This document shows positions 1 through 12,800 of a stretch of DNA of 64,000 bases, one piece after another (position 1 is the stretch's first letter; each line of letters starts with the position of its first letter). The position numbers and the translations under genes are program-made. Where the stretch lies: NCBI GenBank assembly GCA_963555705.1, contig OY743170.1, positions 15,669,596-15,733,595 of the forward strand, read 5' to 3'. The notes under the pieces were generated by a model. That model was not told the DNA's origin. It saw only the letters and a program-made list of their open reading frames with translations, and did not search any database. Source of the DNA: Ligustrum vulgare. Lineage: Eukaryota; Streptophyta; Magnoliopsida; Lamiales; Oleaceae.

Positions 1-1860
1 GTGAAACTTAATATACTATTTTCGTGAAGCTTGCTTTAGTCCATATATTGATTTCTTTAACAAAAAAGCTGTTTTCACATCCATTTGATGTAGCCCTAAA
101 TTAAAATGAGCAACTAAAGCCATAATGATTCGTAATGAATCCTTTTTTAGAAATTGGAGAGAATGTTTCATTGAAATCGATGCCTTCTTCCTGATTAAAC
201 CCTTTGGCTACAAGTCTGGCTTTATATCGTTCGATATTACCATGAGAGTCACATTTGATTTTAAAAATCCATTTACAACCATCTTTCTTGTGCTCTTCCG
301 GTAATTTAACCAAAAATCCTAGACTTTATTAGCAGCCATAGATTTCATCTTCTCAAACATGATATCGATCCATTTCTTAGATTCTTCACATTTAATGGCT
401 TGTGTGTACGTAATCGGATCTTTTCTCATCCCTATGTTAAATATAGATCTTAGGTCTTTGGGACCTCCTTAATGCTACTTCTGGAACTGCATTTACATTT
501 GGTTTAATGACTACAGTCTCATTATGGAGTTCATGATTATTGACATTTTGTTCTACATCGTTGATTAGATCAACAACATTAGGCAGAACTATGTCATTCA
601 AAATTCGTGATAAGGGAATTGCTACTCGAATTTCTTGAATAATCACTTCTTTAACTTTATCACTCCCACTGACTTTGCCATTCTTAATGAATTTAGCATT
701 ACCGGCTTCTACAATTATTGTACTATGATTAGGATAGTAAAACATATACCCTTTTGATTAATTTGGATATCCAATAATAACCACTAATGGTTTTTGGATC
801 CAGTTTCTTTTCTTGTGGATTATAAATTCGTGCCTCCACTGGGCAGTCACATACGTGTAAATGTCTTAAACTTGGTTTCCATTACTGGGAACCCGATTTA
901 AGATATACACATCGGTCCTAAGGGCATGCATCCATAACGATATGGGTAAATTAACATTACTCATCATACTCCTAACCATTTCCATAAGTGTGCAATTGCG
1001 TCTTTCAGCTACACCATTCTGCCAAGGAGAACCCGGCATTGTGTATTGAGTACAAATTTCTGGCTTTTCTAAGATTTTAGTAAAAGGACCAAGACGTTGT
1101 CCAGATTCATCATATTCTCCATAATATTCACCACCCCTATCAGATCTAATAATTTTCACATTTTTTTACCTAATTGTCTCTCAACTTCAGTAATGTAAAT
1201 TTCTAAAGTATTTACATATTGAGATTTGTTGTGCAAAAGGTAAATATAACAATAACATGAATGAAAAGTCGTCAATAAAGGTGATGAAAAAATTTTCTCC
1301 ACTAATTGATGGAGCATCAAAAGGTCCACAAATGTCTGTATGTATTATCTCAAGCAGATCGTTATTTCTTGTGGCTCATTTCTTTGTATGTTTGGTTTGT
1401 TTACCATTAATACAATCCACACAAGTACCAAAATCAGTAAAATCAAGATTTGGAAGAATCTCAATTCTTTCCCTGGATATATGACCCAGCCTTTATGCCA
1501 CAAGAAAGAAGAACTTTCATTCGTCATATTACGTTTCAAACCAACTTTCGAATGCAAGGTAACAAGAAGAGATTCAGAAAATGAAGAATCAAGATTAATT
1601 TGATATAAGCCATTGACCAAAATTTTCGAACCAACATAATCATTATTTTTGTATAAAATGAAACAACCACCACCTATTTTAAAGAAGAAACAAGAACATA
1701 AAGAGTTTGCTCTAAATTTAAAAAAAAAAAAAAAAAACTTAGAATCTAATACTAAACGAAATGTGTCAATGGCTTGAAATGAGGCTTTGACTCTATTTCC
1801 CATGTAAATGTAGTCTTCATTTGGATTTGTGGTTTCGATTGTAAGGAATCCCTGCATTAG
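1..1860 (-). pseudogene. Copia pol fragment (protease region, integrase, start of RT)
   Basis: Conserved blocks are recognisable on the minus strand in several frames. Around 1345-1857 lies the post-protease and GAG-pre-integrase region, with a degenerate LWHK-type block and the HHCC finger remnants. Around 866-1159 is the integrase core, with the motifs SDRGGEYYG and GVAERRN that carry the second Asp and the Glu of the DDE triad. Around 101-313 is the beginning of the reverse transcriptase, with the block [12 protein letters not shown] and the ETFSP motif. The blocks are separated by stop codons and frameshifts, and an A-tract at about 1718-1736 gives a run of Phe codons. The catalytic RT YVDD box lies beyond the left edge. 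The fragment cannot encode a working polyprotein. Confidence 0.85.
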
Positions 1861-2740
1861 TTTGAAACATGAACATTAGAACCAGAATCAATCTACCAAG
1901 TATTAGAAGGTGCTTCAAAAAAATTTGATTTGAAACATACAAAAGTCAAAGGCTTACCCTTCTTTTCGAACCAAGCCTTGCGTTTGAAGCAATCCTTTTG
2001 AATGTGTCCACCCTTTTTATAAAAGTGGCACTTGTCATCATTCTTGGCTTTCTTCAGTACGGGTTGATCTGATTGATTGGATGGATGGGCCCCTCTTAAT
2101 GCCCTTCCTTGTTTGCTTTTCGAATTTTTTCTTCCCATTATTATGAACCATGTAATTTGCTTGAACAACATGACCACCCTGCTGCTTAATTCGAGCTTCT
2201 TCTTGAACCAGCTTATTGGTCAATTCATTCACATTCCACGTATCCTTAATCGTGTTATAATGAATTTCAAAGGGACCATATTGTTGAGGCAACGAGTTTA
2301 GGATAAATTGGACTTGGAACTAATCAGCCACTGTCATGCCCAATTTGCCTAATTTTGCAGTTAGATTAATCGTGTCAAGTACATGTTGTTGCATAGTCTT
2401 GGAGCCATCAAAACAGGTTGTGGTGAGTTCATCCATAAGTTTTCCAGCAATTGCTTTATTAGCAGTCTTAAAGCATTCATTTATGGTAGATAAGTATTCC
2501 TTAGCTATCTAGATTTCTTTGATGGAAGATTTAATGTTGAAAGCAGTGGTTAAGCGCATGAATTTCAAGCACAGTTTGTTGGCTCTATTCACAGTAAGAG
2601 CCAAATCAATATCAAGAACCCCCAAACTGAACTCAACATGCTCCTTCCACTCCAAGTAGTTAGTTCCATCTAGTTCAGGAACGAAATTGATATATGTATT
2701 GAGTTGAGCAGGATGTGGAACCGCATTATAGAAACAAGCG
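1861..2740 (-). pseudogene. Copia gag (broken), with a damaged zinc knuckle
   Basis: Reading leftwards from about 2740, the minus strand gives a Copia Gag N-terminus with the family block FVPELDGTNYLEWKEHV, then a UBN2-like body (about 2500-2040), then a basic zinc-knuckle region near 2010-2050. An in-frame TAG occurs at about 2511-2513 and at least one frameshift near 2040-2180 separates the body from the knuckle. The knuckle reads CHFYKKGGHIQKDC: the second Cys of the CX2CX4HX4C pattern is Tyr, so zinc binding would be lost. The gene sits between the leader and pol of the same element. Confidence 0.8.
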
Positions 2741-4280
2741 CACTACGTTTAATCTTTGATTTATAAACACAATAAACAAATATGACTAAGATTTATTCAT
2801 TAGTGAGTGATCAAAACTAACAATCAAACAAGTATGGTATCTGTGGATATCCTACACTTGCTTAATCGCAGAAATAAATCAACCCGTAACGTTTATTCTA
2901 CTATTAACGCATGGTATACCTGTGGGCCACACATAATGCAAGTAAATAAAAAACAACGATATTACTTAGTCTAACATTCATTGACATAATATGAGTCCAC
3001 TGTGGTGAATACCAACCAATAATATGAATGTTACAGAGGATAACAATATACATGTACTAAACTGAAACCACTATGGAGATTATCAATTCAGTATAATATG
3101 TATATTGCTATTCAAATCGTATGCGTAAATTAATAGAAGCATACAATATAGACAACATAAAATATTTGCCAAAATATTGAGATTTTCAAACCTTAAGAAT
3201 TGAGTAATCAATAAGTTGGAGGGTTAAATTGCTATTTAATTAAACTTGATTGGCCAATTATGAAAGATTTTTAAACTTGAAGGATTAAATTGAAATTTTC
3301 CCAAACTTTAGTCAATTTATTATAATCTCAAACTTTGGGGACTAAATTAAAAAAAATCCTCAAACATTAGGGGCTGAATTAGAAAATCTTTAACTTTAAA
3401 AGGCCCAACTTAAATGATTACATAACTTCATGGGCTGATTTAGTAAATTCGAGATCTGAAGGGCCAACTTAAAAGATTTTATAACTTTAGGTTTTAAACA
3501 TTATTTAAAACAAATAGGGGCATTAGGTGCAAATAACAATAATTTTAGAAAATTGCAGAGCAGTCCCTGAAGACTTCAAATTCCCAACTCAAGCCCCTCC
3601 CCAAAATTGATTTCACAATGGTTAGGGTTTCTTCAACCCTAACCACCGACCCTCAAGCCACCAGAGGAGGCACTACTGCAGGGGTGCACGAGCAGCACTG
3701 AGGCGCTGCTAACCTACACAACCCGACACTGCGCCTACAGCTTCGATCATTGCAGTATGACGCTAACGCAAGCACCGATGGCAGTCATGCCACCGCCCAT
3801 ACAGATCAATCTGAACCAGAATCCACTCCAAAACCAGATTCAAAACCTAATTCAACAATCCAAAATCAAATAAGTATACATCTAAATCGATTTCATCAGT
3901 TATCCAAACAACGAAATCCATACCAGATTTCGAAAACATATACATACAGGAATATATATTGCATTTTTCATCCAAAATTGTTGCTGAATCGTGATCCCAA
4001 GTTAGATGCAAATACATACAACTCAATTCCTAATTCAGAAAACTAATTTCAACATTCGATCAATTTTCAATACAAATTCAATATCAAAACGATAGCCATA
4101 TTTTATATACATGATATGTATACTGAAATTGATTTTTCATTACCCAATTCAAAGAATCAATCTACATATTGTAGAGAATGAAATCCAAATTTTCAGCACG
4201 TATATTAATTTGCTTTCATAATTGCAGTAAGTAATAATACGATGCATAATCCAGAATTAATTATTATAGTCCAAGCACTG
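2741..4280 (-). other. Non-coding leader of the Copia element
   Basis: About 1.5 kb between the primer-binding site and gag, which is unusually long for Copia. It is AT-rich. Around 3190-3520 it has several near-repeats of a short pattern of the type 'ttaaactttagggactgaattagaaa', common in plant LTR-element leaders. I see no gene in it. The open stretch at 3750-4046 on the plus strand has no recognisable domain and looks like chance. Confidence 0.6.
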
Positions 4281-4292
4281 GCTCTGATACCA
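4281..4292 (-). promoter_or_regulatory. Primer-binding site, initiator tRNA-Met type
   Basis: On the minus strand this reads TGGTATCAGAGC, the standard plant retrotransposon primer-binding site for initiator methionine tRNA. It lies two bases inside the 5' LTR and fixes the element's orientation as minus. Confidence 0.92.
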
Positions 4293-4294
4293 CA

Positions 4295-4735
4295 TGTAAT
4301 CTATAATCTTAATGCAGAACATAGAATTTAACATGATTCTATTCAGGATCTTGAACAAAAAAATTAATTACTGTAAATTCTAAAACATACCAAAATCCAT
4401 AGCAATAATGCGGAATAATGATGAATTTTTGTCACAGCTTTAATTGAATCCTGAACAATAATTAATCTGAAATTCGTCTTCTCTCCCTTAACCTAAGCTT
4501 TTAATTGTGTTTCATAATCATGAACTCTAATGATAGGATTCAAGTTTAATATATAGAGGTAGAGAGAGGGGCTGAATTTCTTTATTTTCTTTTTAATCTC
4601 AACCGTCCATCAAGGTTGTAGTATTAATAGAAAATACTTCTAATTAAACCAGGTTTCTATTAATTCAGCAGTTTACCTAATTTAACTAGAATATGTAATA
4701 TGGGCCACAAAATGAGAAGATATTATTTTCTAACA
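4295..4735 (-). repeat. 5' LTR of the Copia element (441 bp) plus target duplication
   Basis: Begins TG and ends CA on either strand, abutting the primer-binding site on the left and host DNA on the right. The adjoining ATCAT (4736-4740) is one copy of the 5 bp target duplication. The same pentamer occurs once at the empty site 54386-54390 in the paralogous copy. A TATATA-type box on the minus strand near 4549-4556 is a plausible LTR promoter. Confidence 0.85.
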
Positions 4736-4775
4736 ATCATCCCAACAAATGTGAAACAATGAATTAGCTATGGCT

Positions 4776-7700
4776 TTAATAGGCCTTTGTGGGTTCTGTG
4801 GTTAATCCATATCCAAACGGGAACAATGGATCATAATTCCGATCTCCAACATTCATCGGAAGCTGATCAACGGTCTTGAACCACGTCCGTGAAAGCTTGC
4901 CTGCAAAGCCATAGTCGCCGAACAAAACATCAGCAACACCTTGGCCTTCAGTTCCCGGGAGCCAAGCAGCTACAAGGGCACTGATTTGATCAAGATATGG
5001 TTGAATCACTACTGGACGGCCAGTGATAAGAACAACAACACATTTAACTGAACCACAAACGTTCGTTATGATACTCAGTCCTGGGTCGGGAAGCGTCAAG
5101 TTTAAGCTATCGCCTTGTGTTTCTGAATATGGTGGTTCCCCCACCACTACAATGGCGTAAGAAAAGTTGTTCGACTTCACATAGACAGCATCTGGATTTT
5201 CACTGAACATGACTTCCGTTTTAGGATCGACGGTATTCTTCACGGCGGTAAGAATCGTGGTACCTGATATTAATATAAAAGACATTAGGATGCTGAGATT
5301 GAGGCAATGCAACTAATTCTGAAACTAGAGTTAATGGATTTACCAGCTGTGATGTTGCCGGCTTGTCCCTGCCATTGAATTGTCCATCCACCACATTGAT
5401 TACCAATATTGTCAGCATGGGTTCCGGCCACGAGTATTTTTGGTGCCTTCTTTGAAAGTGGTATTAACGGCTCGTCCGAGGATCCACCATTTTTAAGCAG
5501 TACAAGAGATTTTCTTACTGCTTCCCTTGCTAGTTCTCTATGCTCCTGTAAAAAAATTACACCAGCATATAAACTCAAGTTTTCCATCACACACGGGTTT
5601 TGCTGCGATTCGAGTTGAAGAAAAATTTCAACTGACCTGACTTCCTAGGTACTTGGTCATGCTATAATCTGCCAAAGGGTTCTCAAATAGCCTCATCATG
5701 AATTTCACCCTTAAAATTCTCTTCACTGCATCGTCAATTCGGCTCATTGGAACGAAGTTATTTTTCACCAAGAAGGTTAGACCATCAATAAATTCTGTGT
5801 AATTGTATGGAATCATGACCTGTAATTTAAGTACCAATGTGAATAAATCAGTCTAGTGGACATGCGTAATTTTGTTCAAGCTATACGACATATAAAAGCA
5901 GATAACTAAGGTACTAACCATGTCAATGCCTGCATTAACTCCTGCTAGAATCGAATAAGTGTAGTTCGCATGAGGTGGAGAAGTAATTCTGTCAAGACCT
6001 TGCCAGTCAGAAATAACAAAACCCTGTGACATGCATCAAATACTAACCTTAAGTTGCTCTGTTAAACATGTCAAAGAATTCCTATTCGAATTTCATGTGG
6101 AATTTGGTTTTACTCTGAATCGTAGTGTATTCTTAAGAAATCCGGTGACAAGTTCACGATTAGCATGCATCTTTACTCCGTTCCAGCTCGAGTAGGAGAC
6201 CAATACCGTTGACACGCCCTTAATGATAGTATCATAATAGCCTGGCATGTGGATACTAAGCAGTCCATGCGTGTTTATCACTGTATTGTTCTCATTGATG
6301 CCATCCGTCGTTCCACCATCACCTACAAAGTGTTTCGCACATGCCGCAACCTTTTCTCTGTGTAAAATAAATAAACAAACAAAGATATCAAAACAAAAGT
6401 CAAGCAAAGAAATGTTAAATTATTGTTTTCAAGCCTATCATGCACTGTTTGTCCTCGTTCTTAGGTATGACGAGCAAACATTCATCGTGGTCAACATTTC
6501 TCTAATTTAAGTATTTCCTACTAATGCATCTCCCATTAGTTTTAGAAGTACTAGTAAAGGATACACATTAACAAGCAAAATTTGAATCTTGACAACAACG
6601 TTAATCCTGGTATTCTTATTGTCATTTCCACTTAGCATTTTTTTCCGCCCCTATTTGTATTTGGTAAAAGTTTTTTATTTATAAACAAAGAACATGATAT
6701 TTTCAATGTAAAATATGTGGTTGAAAAGTGATTTAGAAAAATGTGTGTGTTTATAAACAGTTTACCAAATGGAAGTGCAATCATCAGAACTATAGTCCAT
6801 AGCATTAGTCTCCTTGTCCAGTTGCAAACTTTTCCATGACAACAAATAAAATCTAGGAAGAGTCGACCGAGTGGTCGTTCATTCTTTGTTGATTTCCTAC
6901 AAAAGTTGCTTTCCCATCAATTTAGGGGTGGCAAATAGGTCGGAACGTTCGTGAGTTTGGCTCATTAAAAGCTCAATTCGGATCGGTAAAAACGGACTTA
7001 GGCTTGGACCGGATAGAAAATCTGGGTGTTGGACAGTTCAGGTTCGAACGGTTCGGCTCGTGAAGCTCGTAGGCCGGCTCGTGAAAGCCCAACAAGCTGC
7101 GAAATGGGCTGGCTCGCGAGCCTGCCCATGTCTGGCTCGTAAGCTCTAGCTTGTGTCCAACTCGTACATTTGTGATTATTTTCATGCATTTTTATTTTGT
7201 TTTATTTTTTATGTTTATAAATTAATTTATAAATTATAATGACTGGGTTAAAATTTTTATAAACAACAAAAAACACATAACCATAATATGTTATCATTAT
7301 AGGTTTTAAGTTTTAAATTCTTAAGAGTCTAGACTAACGAAAATGTTATAATATTACAAGAATGTTATATTTTAAGCATAAATTGAATGATACAGATGTC
7401 ACATAATACAATAATATATCTCCATGTCCAATTCAATTTTCTATTTAACTCTTTAACTTTTAAGTCCTTCAAATATAAAATTTAAAAAAAAAAAAAAAAA
7501 AGGACATCAAGGGCTTGGGCTGGCTCGTGAAACCAACAGGCTCACGAGTCGGACTTGGGTGTCTCATGTGGAAAACAGGCCGACTCGACTCATCTCGTTT
7601 CCCATACGAATTTCTTAGATTTGGCTCGTGAGCCGAACCAAACTCAAGGTAAATAGGCCGAACCGTTTGACACCCCTACATCAATCTAGTGGCAACTTAC

Positions 7701-9431
7701 TTTGGAAAGTTTTTTTTTTTTCCTTTAAATCCGTCTCTTTCATTCTAGAAAGACATTTACAAAATGGACAATCACTAGTAATTTGTGATAAGATCACTGC
7801 TTGTGGAAGTGGAACTATACTGTTACATTAAGGAACTCAGTTATTTATTTTGGAAAATATTGTTAATAATTCACAAGAAAGAACAATGTATTCAACCGAA
7901 AACTTACTTTCCACCAACATATGGAACACCTTTCCGAGAATTTGCTGGAAAATCTCCTTGTAATCCCGGTACCAATTCAGTCATTGCACGAACTATAGCC
8001 GGATCTTCACTATAGCTTTCATAACAACGGCCCCATCTTGGATCTCTACAGACCTATCAAATCGATCAATAGTTAATAAAACCTATATATTTTCAAGAAA
8101 ACCGTGGTTTATATCAAGATAAAACTAATTACCGCGATGCAAGGTGCAAAAGCATAAGGAATGCCTGTGGCTCTGACTTCAAGAGCAGTTGCAGCTCCAA
8201 TCTTCTTCACCAGTTTAGGATCCCTGTTTCAATTATAAACATATTGAAAGAAAATGATTGATCATTCTCAAGATCAATATAACTGAATATCTATCTACTT
8301 GCCTTGTTGCTCCGAGACCAATATTGTGAGGGAAAATTGTAGCATTATAGACATTGTTGTTGCCATGAACCGCATCAATCCCATATATCATTGGTATCGC
8401 AAGACGGGTCGATAATGAGCCCTTTTGGAAATCATTCACCATGTCCACCCAGGTCTCGGCCGATGCCCGTGAAGCCGGAACGCTACCTCCCCCGCTCAGT
8501 ACACTCCCTGCTCCAACAACCCAAAAATACAAACAAATAAATCACAAAAATGTTGGAAAATTGTGTTTCCAAATGGCTGTTTAAATATTTAAAGATGAAG
8601 TACACATTTAAATCAATACAAAGAGGTATTGAAAAGGGTGACAAAAGAATGAGAAAAAAATCGGAACATAGACGTCCACGCGATCGCGTGGCCTTTGGGT
8701 TCATGCGATCGCATGAAAGGGTTATTTTAAAGTAGAATGATTTTCTGCTATGCCATGCAATCGCATGGAACATAACCACGCGATCGCATGGTGGTTTCTG
8801 AAAGGCACCTTTTGGTGCCTAAGTTGGTTTTTTGCACCAAAAGGTACCCTTTTGTCCAAGAGGTGTTTACTTTCGTAAAAGGTGGATTAATCTCTATATA
8901 AAAGATGTTATATTGATCAATTCTATATATGAAATATGAGTGAGAACATCCATAAAATATAGAAGCCATTTTCCACCAAAACTGTAATACCACTTTTCGT
9001 TTTACAAGCTTTCTGGAATATCACCCAATTTCTATGTTCATACTGTGATGAATTATTTATTTAGCAATTATTATTGATAATGATTTGAATTATTCTTTTT
9101 ACAGTGGAAGAACTTGGACGTCGGCTCGATCAATGTACCAATTAAAAAGTTTATAAATTTTCCTTACCTGCAATTATGTGTCTAAATGGTTATTTTAATT
9201 GCTAAGGATGCTTATTACAATTTATTTAAAATTGTGAACGGCCAAATTACATTAAATTGAAGGTTGGGGAGTAGTTTGGCGGCAATTGGAAAATAAATAG
9301 GACTTATGGACTAAATTATGTCCTTAGAGAGAATTGAGGGACCAATTTGCAATCACCAAAAGTTTATAACTAAACCTATCCCTAAATTAACCATGAACTC
9401 GGTCTCTCCATCCCATTTCTCTCTACGTCCC

Positions 9432-9499
<68 letters not shown>

Positions 9500-9836
9500 A
9501 CTCTCTCTCTCTCTCTCTCGGTCCCTTCCTCGCGCACCGCCGGCCACCTCAATGTCGTCGAGTCACCAACGCGACACCACCACCATACCTTGGTGTAAGC
9601 CCCCTCTTCTCCTTTCCCACTGCGAACTTACACTACTAACACACACACACCCCGCGGCCACTGCCTCACACACGGGTTTCACACACACACACACACTCTG
9701 ATTCACACACACCCCAAACACTAAAATGGATATGGGATGTTATTATGTATGTGGCATATATGAAATTTCAGATTTTGGACTTGTTTAGATTTCGAATTTT
9801 AAATTTGTTTATTTGAGATGTTGGACAATGTCTGTG

Positions 9837-9892
<56 letters not shown>

Positions 9893-12800
9893 ATAATTTT
9901 GTAACTTAGTTAAGTGTTTGGTTAAGTTTGAATTATGAAGACAATTTCTCAGATTTAAAAATTTTGGAAAATACTTTGTCTAAATTTGAGTTAGTTAATT
10001 AAGTTTAGGTTATTCTGGGTAAATTGAGAAATTTGAGAATTTTCATGTATTAATATAAAGGGCTTTAGTCATATTAGCAAGTTAATTCTTAGATTTTTTA
10101 ATATATGAATCCAATTGTTAACCAATGGACCAATGGTTAGGTTAATTTTGGATTAAAAGTTATAGATTCAGTTTTTCGAATTTGATTAAATTTATGAAAT
10201 TAGTTAATTGCTTTTTGGTAAAGTTTGTAATAAATGGTTATTTTAAGATTTGTGAACTTGTTAGAATCACGATTAAGTAATTTCTAAAGTTATGTAATTT
10301 TGAGTTTGAATTTGAATGTAAAAGATGAGAAGGCCTTCTAATGTGCATTAAGATTCATTTCTTGTCTCGAATATGATTTTATGTGTTTTGGTTATTATGT
10401 AAAGTCACGCTTGGGTTAAATTGAAGTTTTAATCTCGGTTAATGTTTGATTATTATTAAAATGAATAACGAAAGTGTTTGTGAACTGAAAGTTATACGTT
10501 TTGTCGAATGGTTTAAATCTTTTGATTTCGAGTATTGTATGAAAGTATTTAATATATCTTAATACCTTATTTGGAATAAATGATCACAAGAATGAAAAGA
10601 GAAAGAAGATTTATTGTTTTAACTTGTTTAATGTAATGTTAAAAGAATAATGAATATATCAATTTGAACTGAAAATATATTTTACTAAATGAATGGATAC
10701 AACTAGGATTTTGGTACATTGACGACACGGGCAGTCGAGGCTCCTCCACTTGCAAATCCAGATAACGGTAAATACTAAGGACGTCATGTAAGTAAACTTC
10801 CCCTATTTTCATTGAAGTTAAATGTTTAAGGTGTAATTAATGGGCTTAAATTATATTCTTGAAATTTATTTGCTTGTGATGCTTTCTATGAACTTTATAC
10901 ATGTATGTGTTATTAAGAGAAGGTTTAAGCATACATGTTATCATGTCGTTACATCGTCAAGCATGCATTTTCATTGAGTTGGGGAAGTCAAATGATTTTA
11001 AATGAAGAATGTGGTAAGTTTAAGTTTTCTCCAAAATGCATGTATCCCAAGTTTTAAGAAAGAATGGGTGTACTTCTATGCCATGAAAGGTGTGAGTGGA
11101 AAATGGGGCGCGGGAGACCGGCGTACCCGAATTAAACTGATGTTTCGGTGGTGAATATTAAATCGATTTGCAGTGACGATTGCCCAACCGGTTGACGGTG
11201 GCAAATATTAAACCGCTTTGCGGTAACGATTGCTAAACCGCTTGGCGGGTGCAAATTTTGGAAAGTATGAAAGTCTTGAAAAGTAAAGTAAATGAGGATA
11301 ATTACTTTGAATGGTCTAAAGCATTTCATGTCATGAGCATGCATCACGTGCATAAAGTTTACTTACTGAGCTTTAGCTCACCCCAATCTCTCCCCAATAT
11401 TTCAGGTGATGAAAGCTAGATAAGATGAGGAGAGCATTTGGTGGCAGACTCAGGCTATAACCGCTTCAATTTTCTTTAAGATAAAGTTAAAATTTAAATT
11501 TAAATTAAGTTCATCATTAATTATTTCTTCATTCATTTAGTTTTGATAACTGTTTGGTTGATGTTAGTTTAATTAAGTACGGTATTTCTCGGTGATTAGA
11601 TTATACTATGTTTCTGGAATTTTTTAAATTTTTACTTGAAGGTATTATCGTTGAGGAGTTTGGGAATTAATGTTGGAGTTGGATTTTGGAATTTTGGTTG
11701 GATGTTGAATGTTGGATTTAAATGGTTTTGAGAATTGTATATGTATTGTAGGTATGATGTCCCTCTACAGGTTGGTTATGTCCAAGTTATAGAGGAGACT
11801 CTGCCGAAATTTTTGTAAAATTTTATAATAGAAAATGAAAAGTTTAAATGTTTTAAACGATTTATTTCCGCATATAATGTGAATGAGAGTTAAAAGGCCT
11901 AGGTTTTAGAATTTAAACATGGAGTGTTACAAAAACAAATACTCATTTTCCAATTGTTTTTTGTTCATTTTCCATGGATTATTAGTGCTTAATAAATACA
12001 TAGTTTTGAAGGCTTGATTAATCAGTTAAAGCATTTTCTATTTAACCTTTTAAGCATCTCGAACAAGAAGGGGCAAATATACTTTTAGGACAACGTGTAA
12101 TCACGTGTTCAAGCCTCTCGTTTGATTCTATAATTCTGTATTATTCCATTCATATCTTGATTTCAAGTGGATGATTCCATGTGTTTTGGCTTGTGATTCT
12201 TCAAAGTGGCATTCGATGATTTCGTCTCCAACCTCTCAAGGTAAGTTCATTTTTTTACTAACAATCTAAAAGTACAATTGTGCTAATGGAGACGAGATTT
12301 TGAGGATCTTGAATCATGATATTGTGTGTGTTCAATAAATCATAAAACAAAATTTTGTAGCATGATTGTTTCTTGAAGGCTTCTTTATGTTTGGTTATAA
12401 CATGCATACTTTGCATGTATCCATAGAAGTATTAAGAAATTTTTGACTTCTTCAATGCATTAGAAATCAAAGATGGTGCTTGATTAACGTTACTGTGACA
12501 TAATATATGTAATCATGTTTGTGGCATGATGATGGTGATTAGTGAAAGAATTAACAGTGTTTAATCTTTCATTACATTTATTTTAATTACAAAAAGATGT
12601 GTGCATAAAACATGTAATTGTGTTTGTTGTGTGGCGGTTATCAATTGGAAGAATGTAATGTTTCATTATGTTTATTTTTGAAAGTGCCTATTCATGAAAG
12701 TCAAGGTACCATGACAGTTATATTTTGTGTCCTTTCAAGGTACCATGAAATTAGTATGCATAACGCTTTGTAAGTTATTAAATTGTTGATTCATAGATGC

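Larger units (their letters stand above)
1..4735 (-). mobile_element. Ty1/Copia LTR retrotransposon (5' part, decayed, cut by window edge)
   Basis: Reading on the minus strand from right to left, the element has its 5' LTR (4295-4735), a primer-binding site complementary to initiator tRNA-Met (4281-4292), a long non-coding leader, a broken gag, and the start of pol (protease region, integrase, beginning of reverse transcriptase). This order identifies Ty1/Copia. The rest of RT, the RNase H and the 3' LTR lie left of the window. The insertion point is precise: the LTR ends in CA at 4735 and is followed by ATCAT. The paralogous copy at 54386-54390 has the same flanking DNA with no element, so the insertion postdates the gene duplication. 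Stops, frameshifts and an A-run in pol show it is not autonomous. Confidence 0.88.
8983..11931 (+). mobile_element. Solo LTR (2.95 kb) of a Ty3/Gypsy chromovirus-like element nested in the LARD 5' LTR
   Basis: Starts TGTAATACC and ends GTGTTACA, with 5 bp AAAAC duplications at 8978-8982 and 11932-11936. The uninterrupted site is visible in the 3' LTR of the host element near 16744-16748. There is no internal region, so it is a solo LTR. Features include a CT microsatellite, an AT microsatellite, and degenerate repeats with 'accgctttgcggtaacg' at about 11140-11260. A block reading CTTACTGAGC..GCTCACCCC..TTTCAG (about 11360-11406) also appears, on the minus strand, in the LTRs of the element at 28478-37852. 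That suggests related chromovirus LTRs and a plus orientation here. Confidence 0.85.
8551..12263 (+). repeat. 5' LTR of the LARD-like element, split by a solo LTR
   Basis: Composed of 8551-8982 and 11937-12263 (about 759 bp), matching the 3' LTR at 16348-17076 (729 bp). The main length difference is about 33 bp around 8800-8830, where the 5' copy has an extra short inverted repeat, AGGCACC..GGTGCCT. Point differences elsewhere show the element is not very recent. The first segment carries four spaced palindromes centred on CGATCGC (8676-8791). Confidence 0.85.

Noticed and set aside
3750..4046. 98-residue plus-strand frame
   Set aside because: Antisense to the Copia leader, with Pro/Ser/Asn-rich chance composition and no domain.
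9318..9701. 127-residue Ser/Leu-rich frame
   Set aside because: Generated by the CT and CA microsatellites in the solo LTR.
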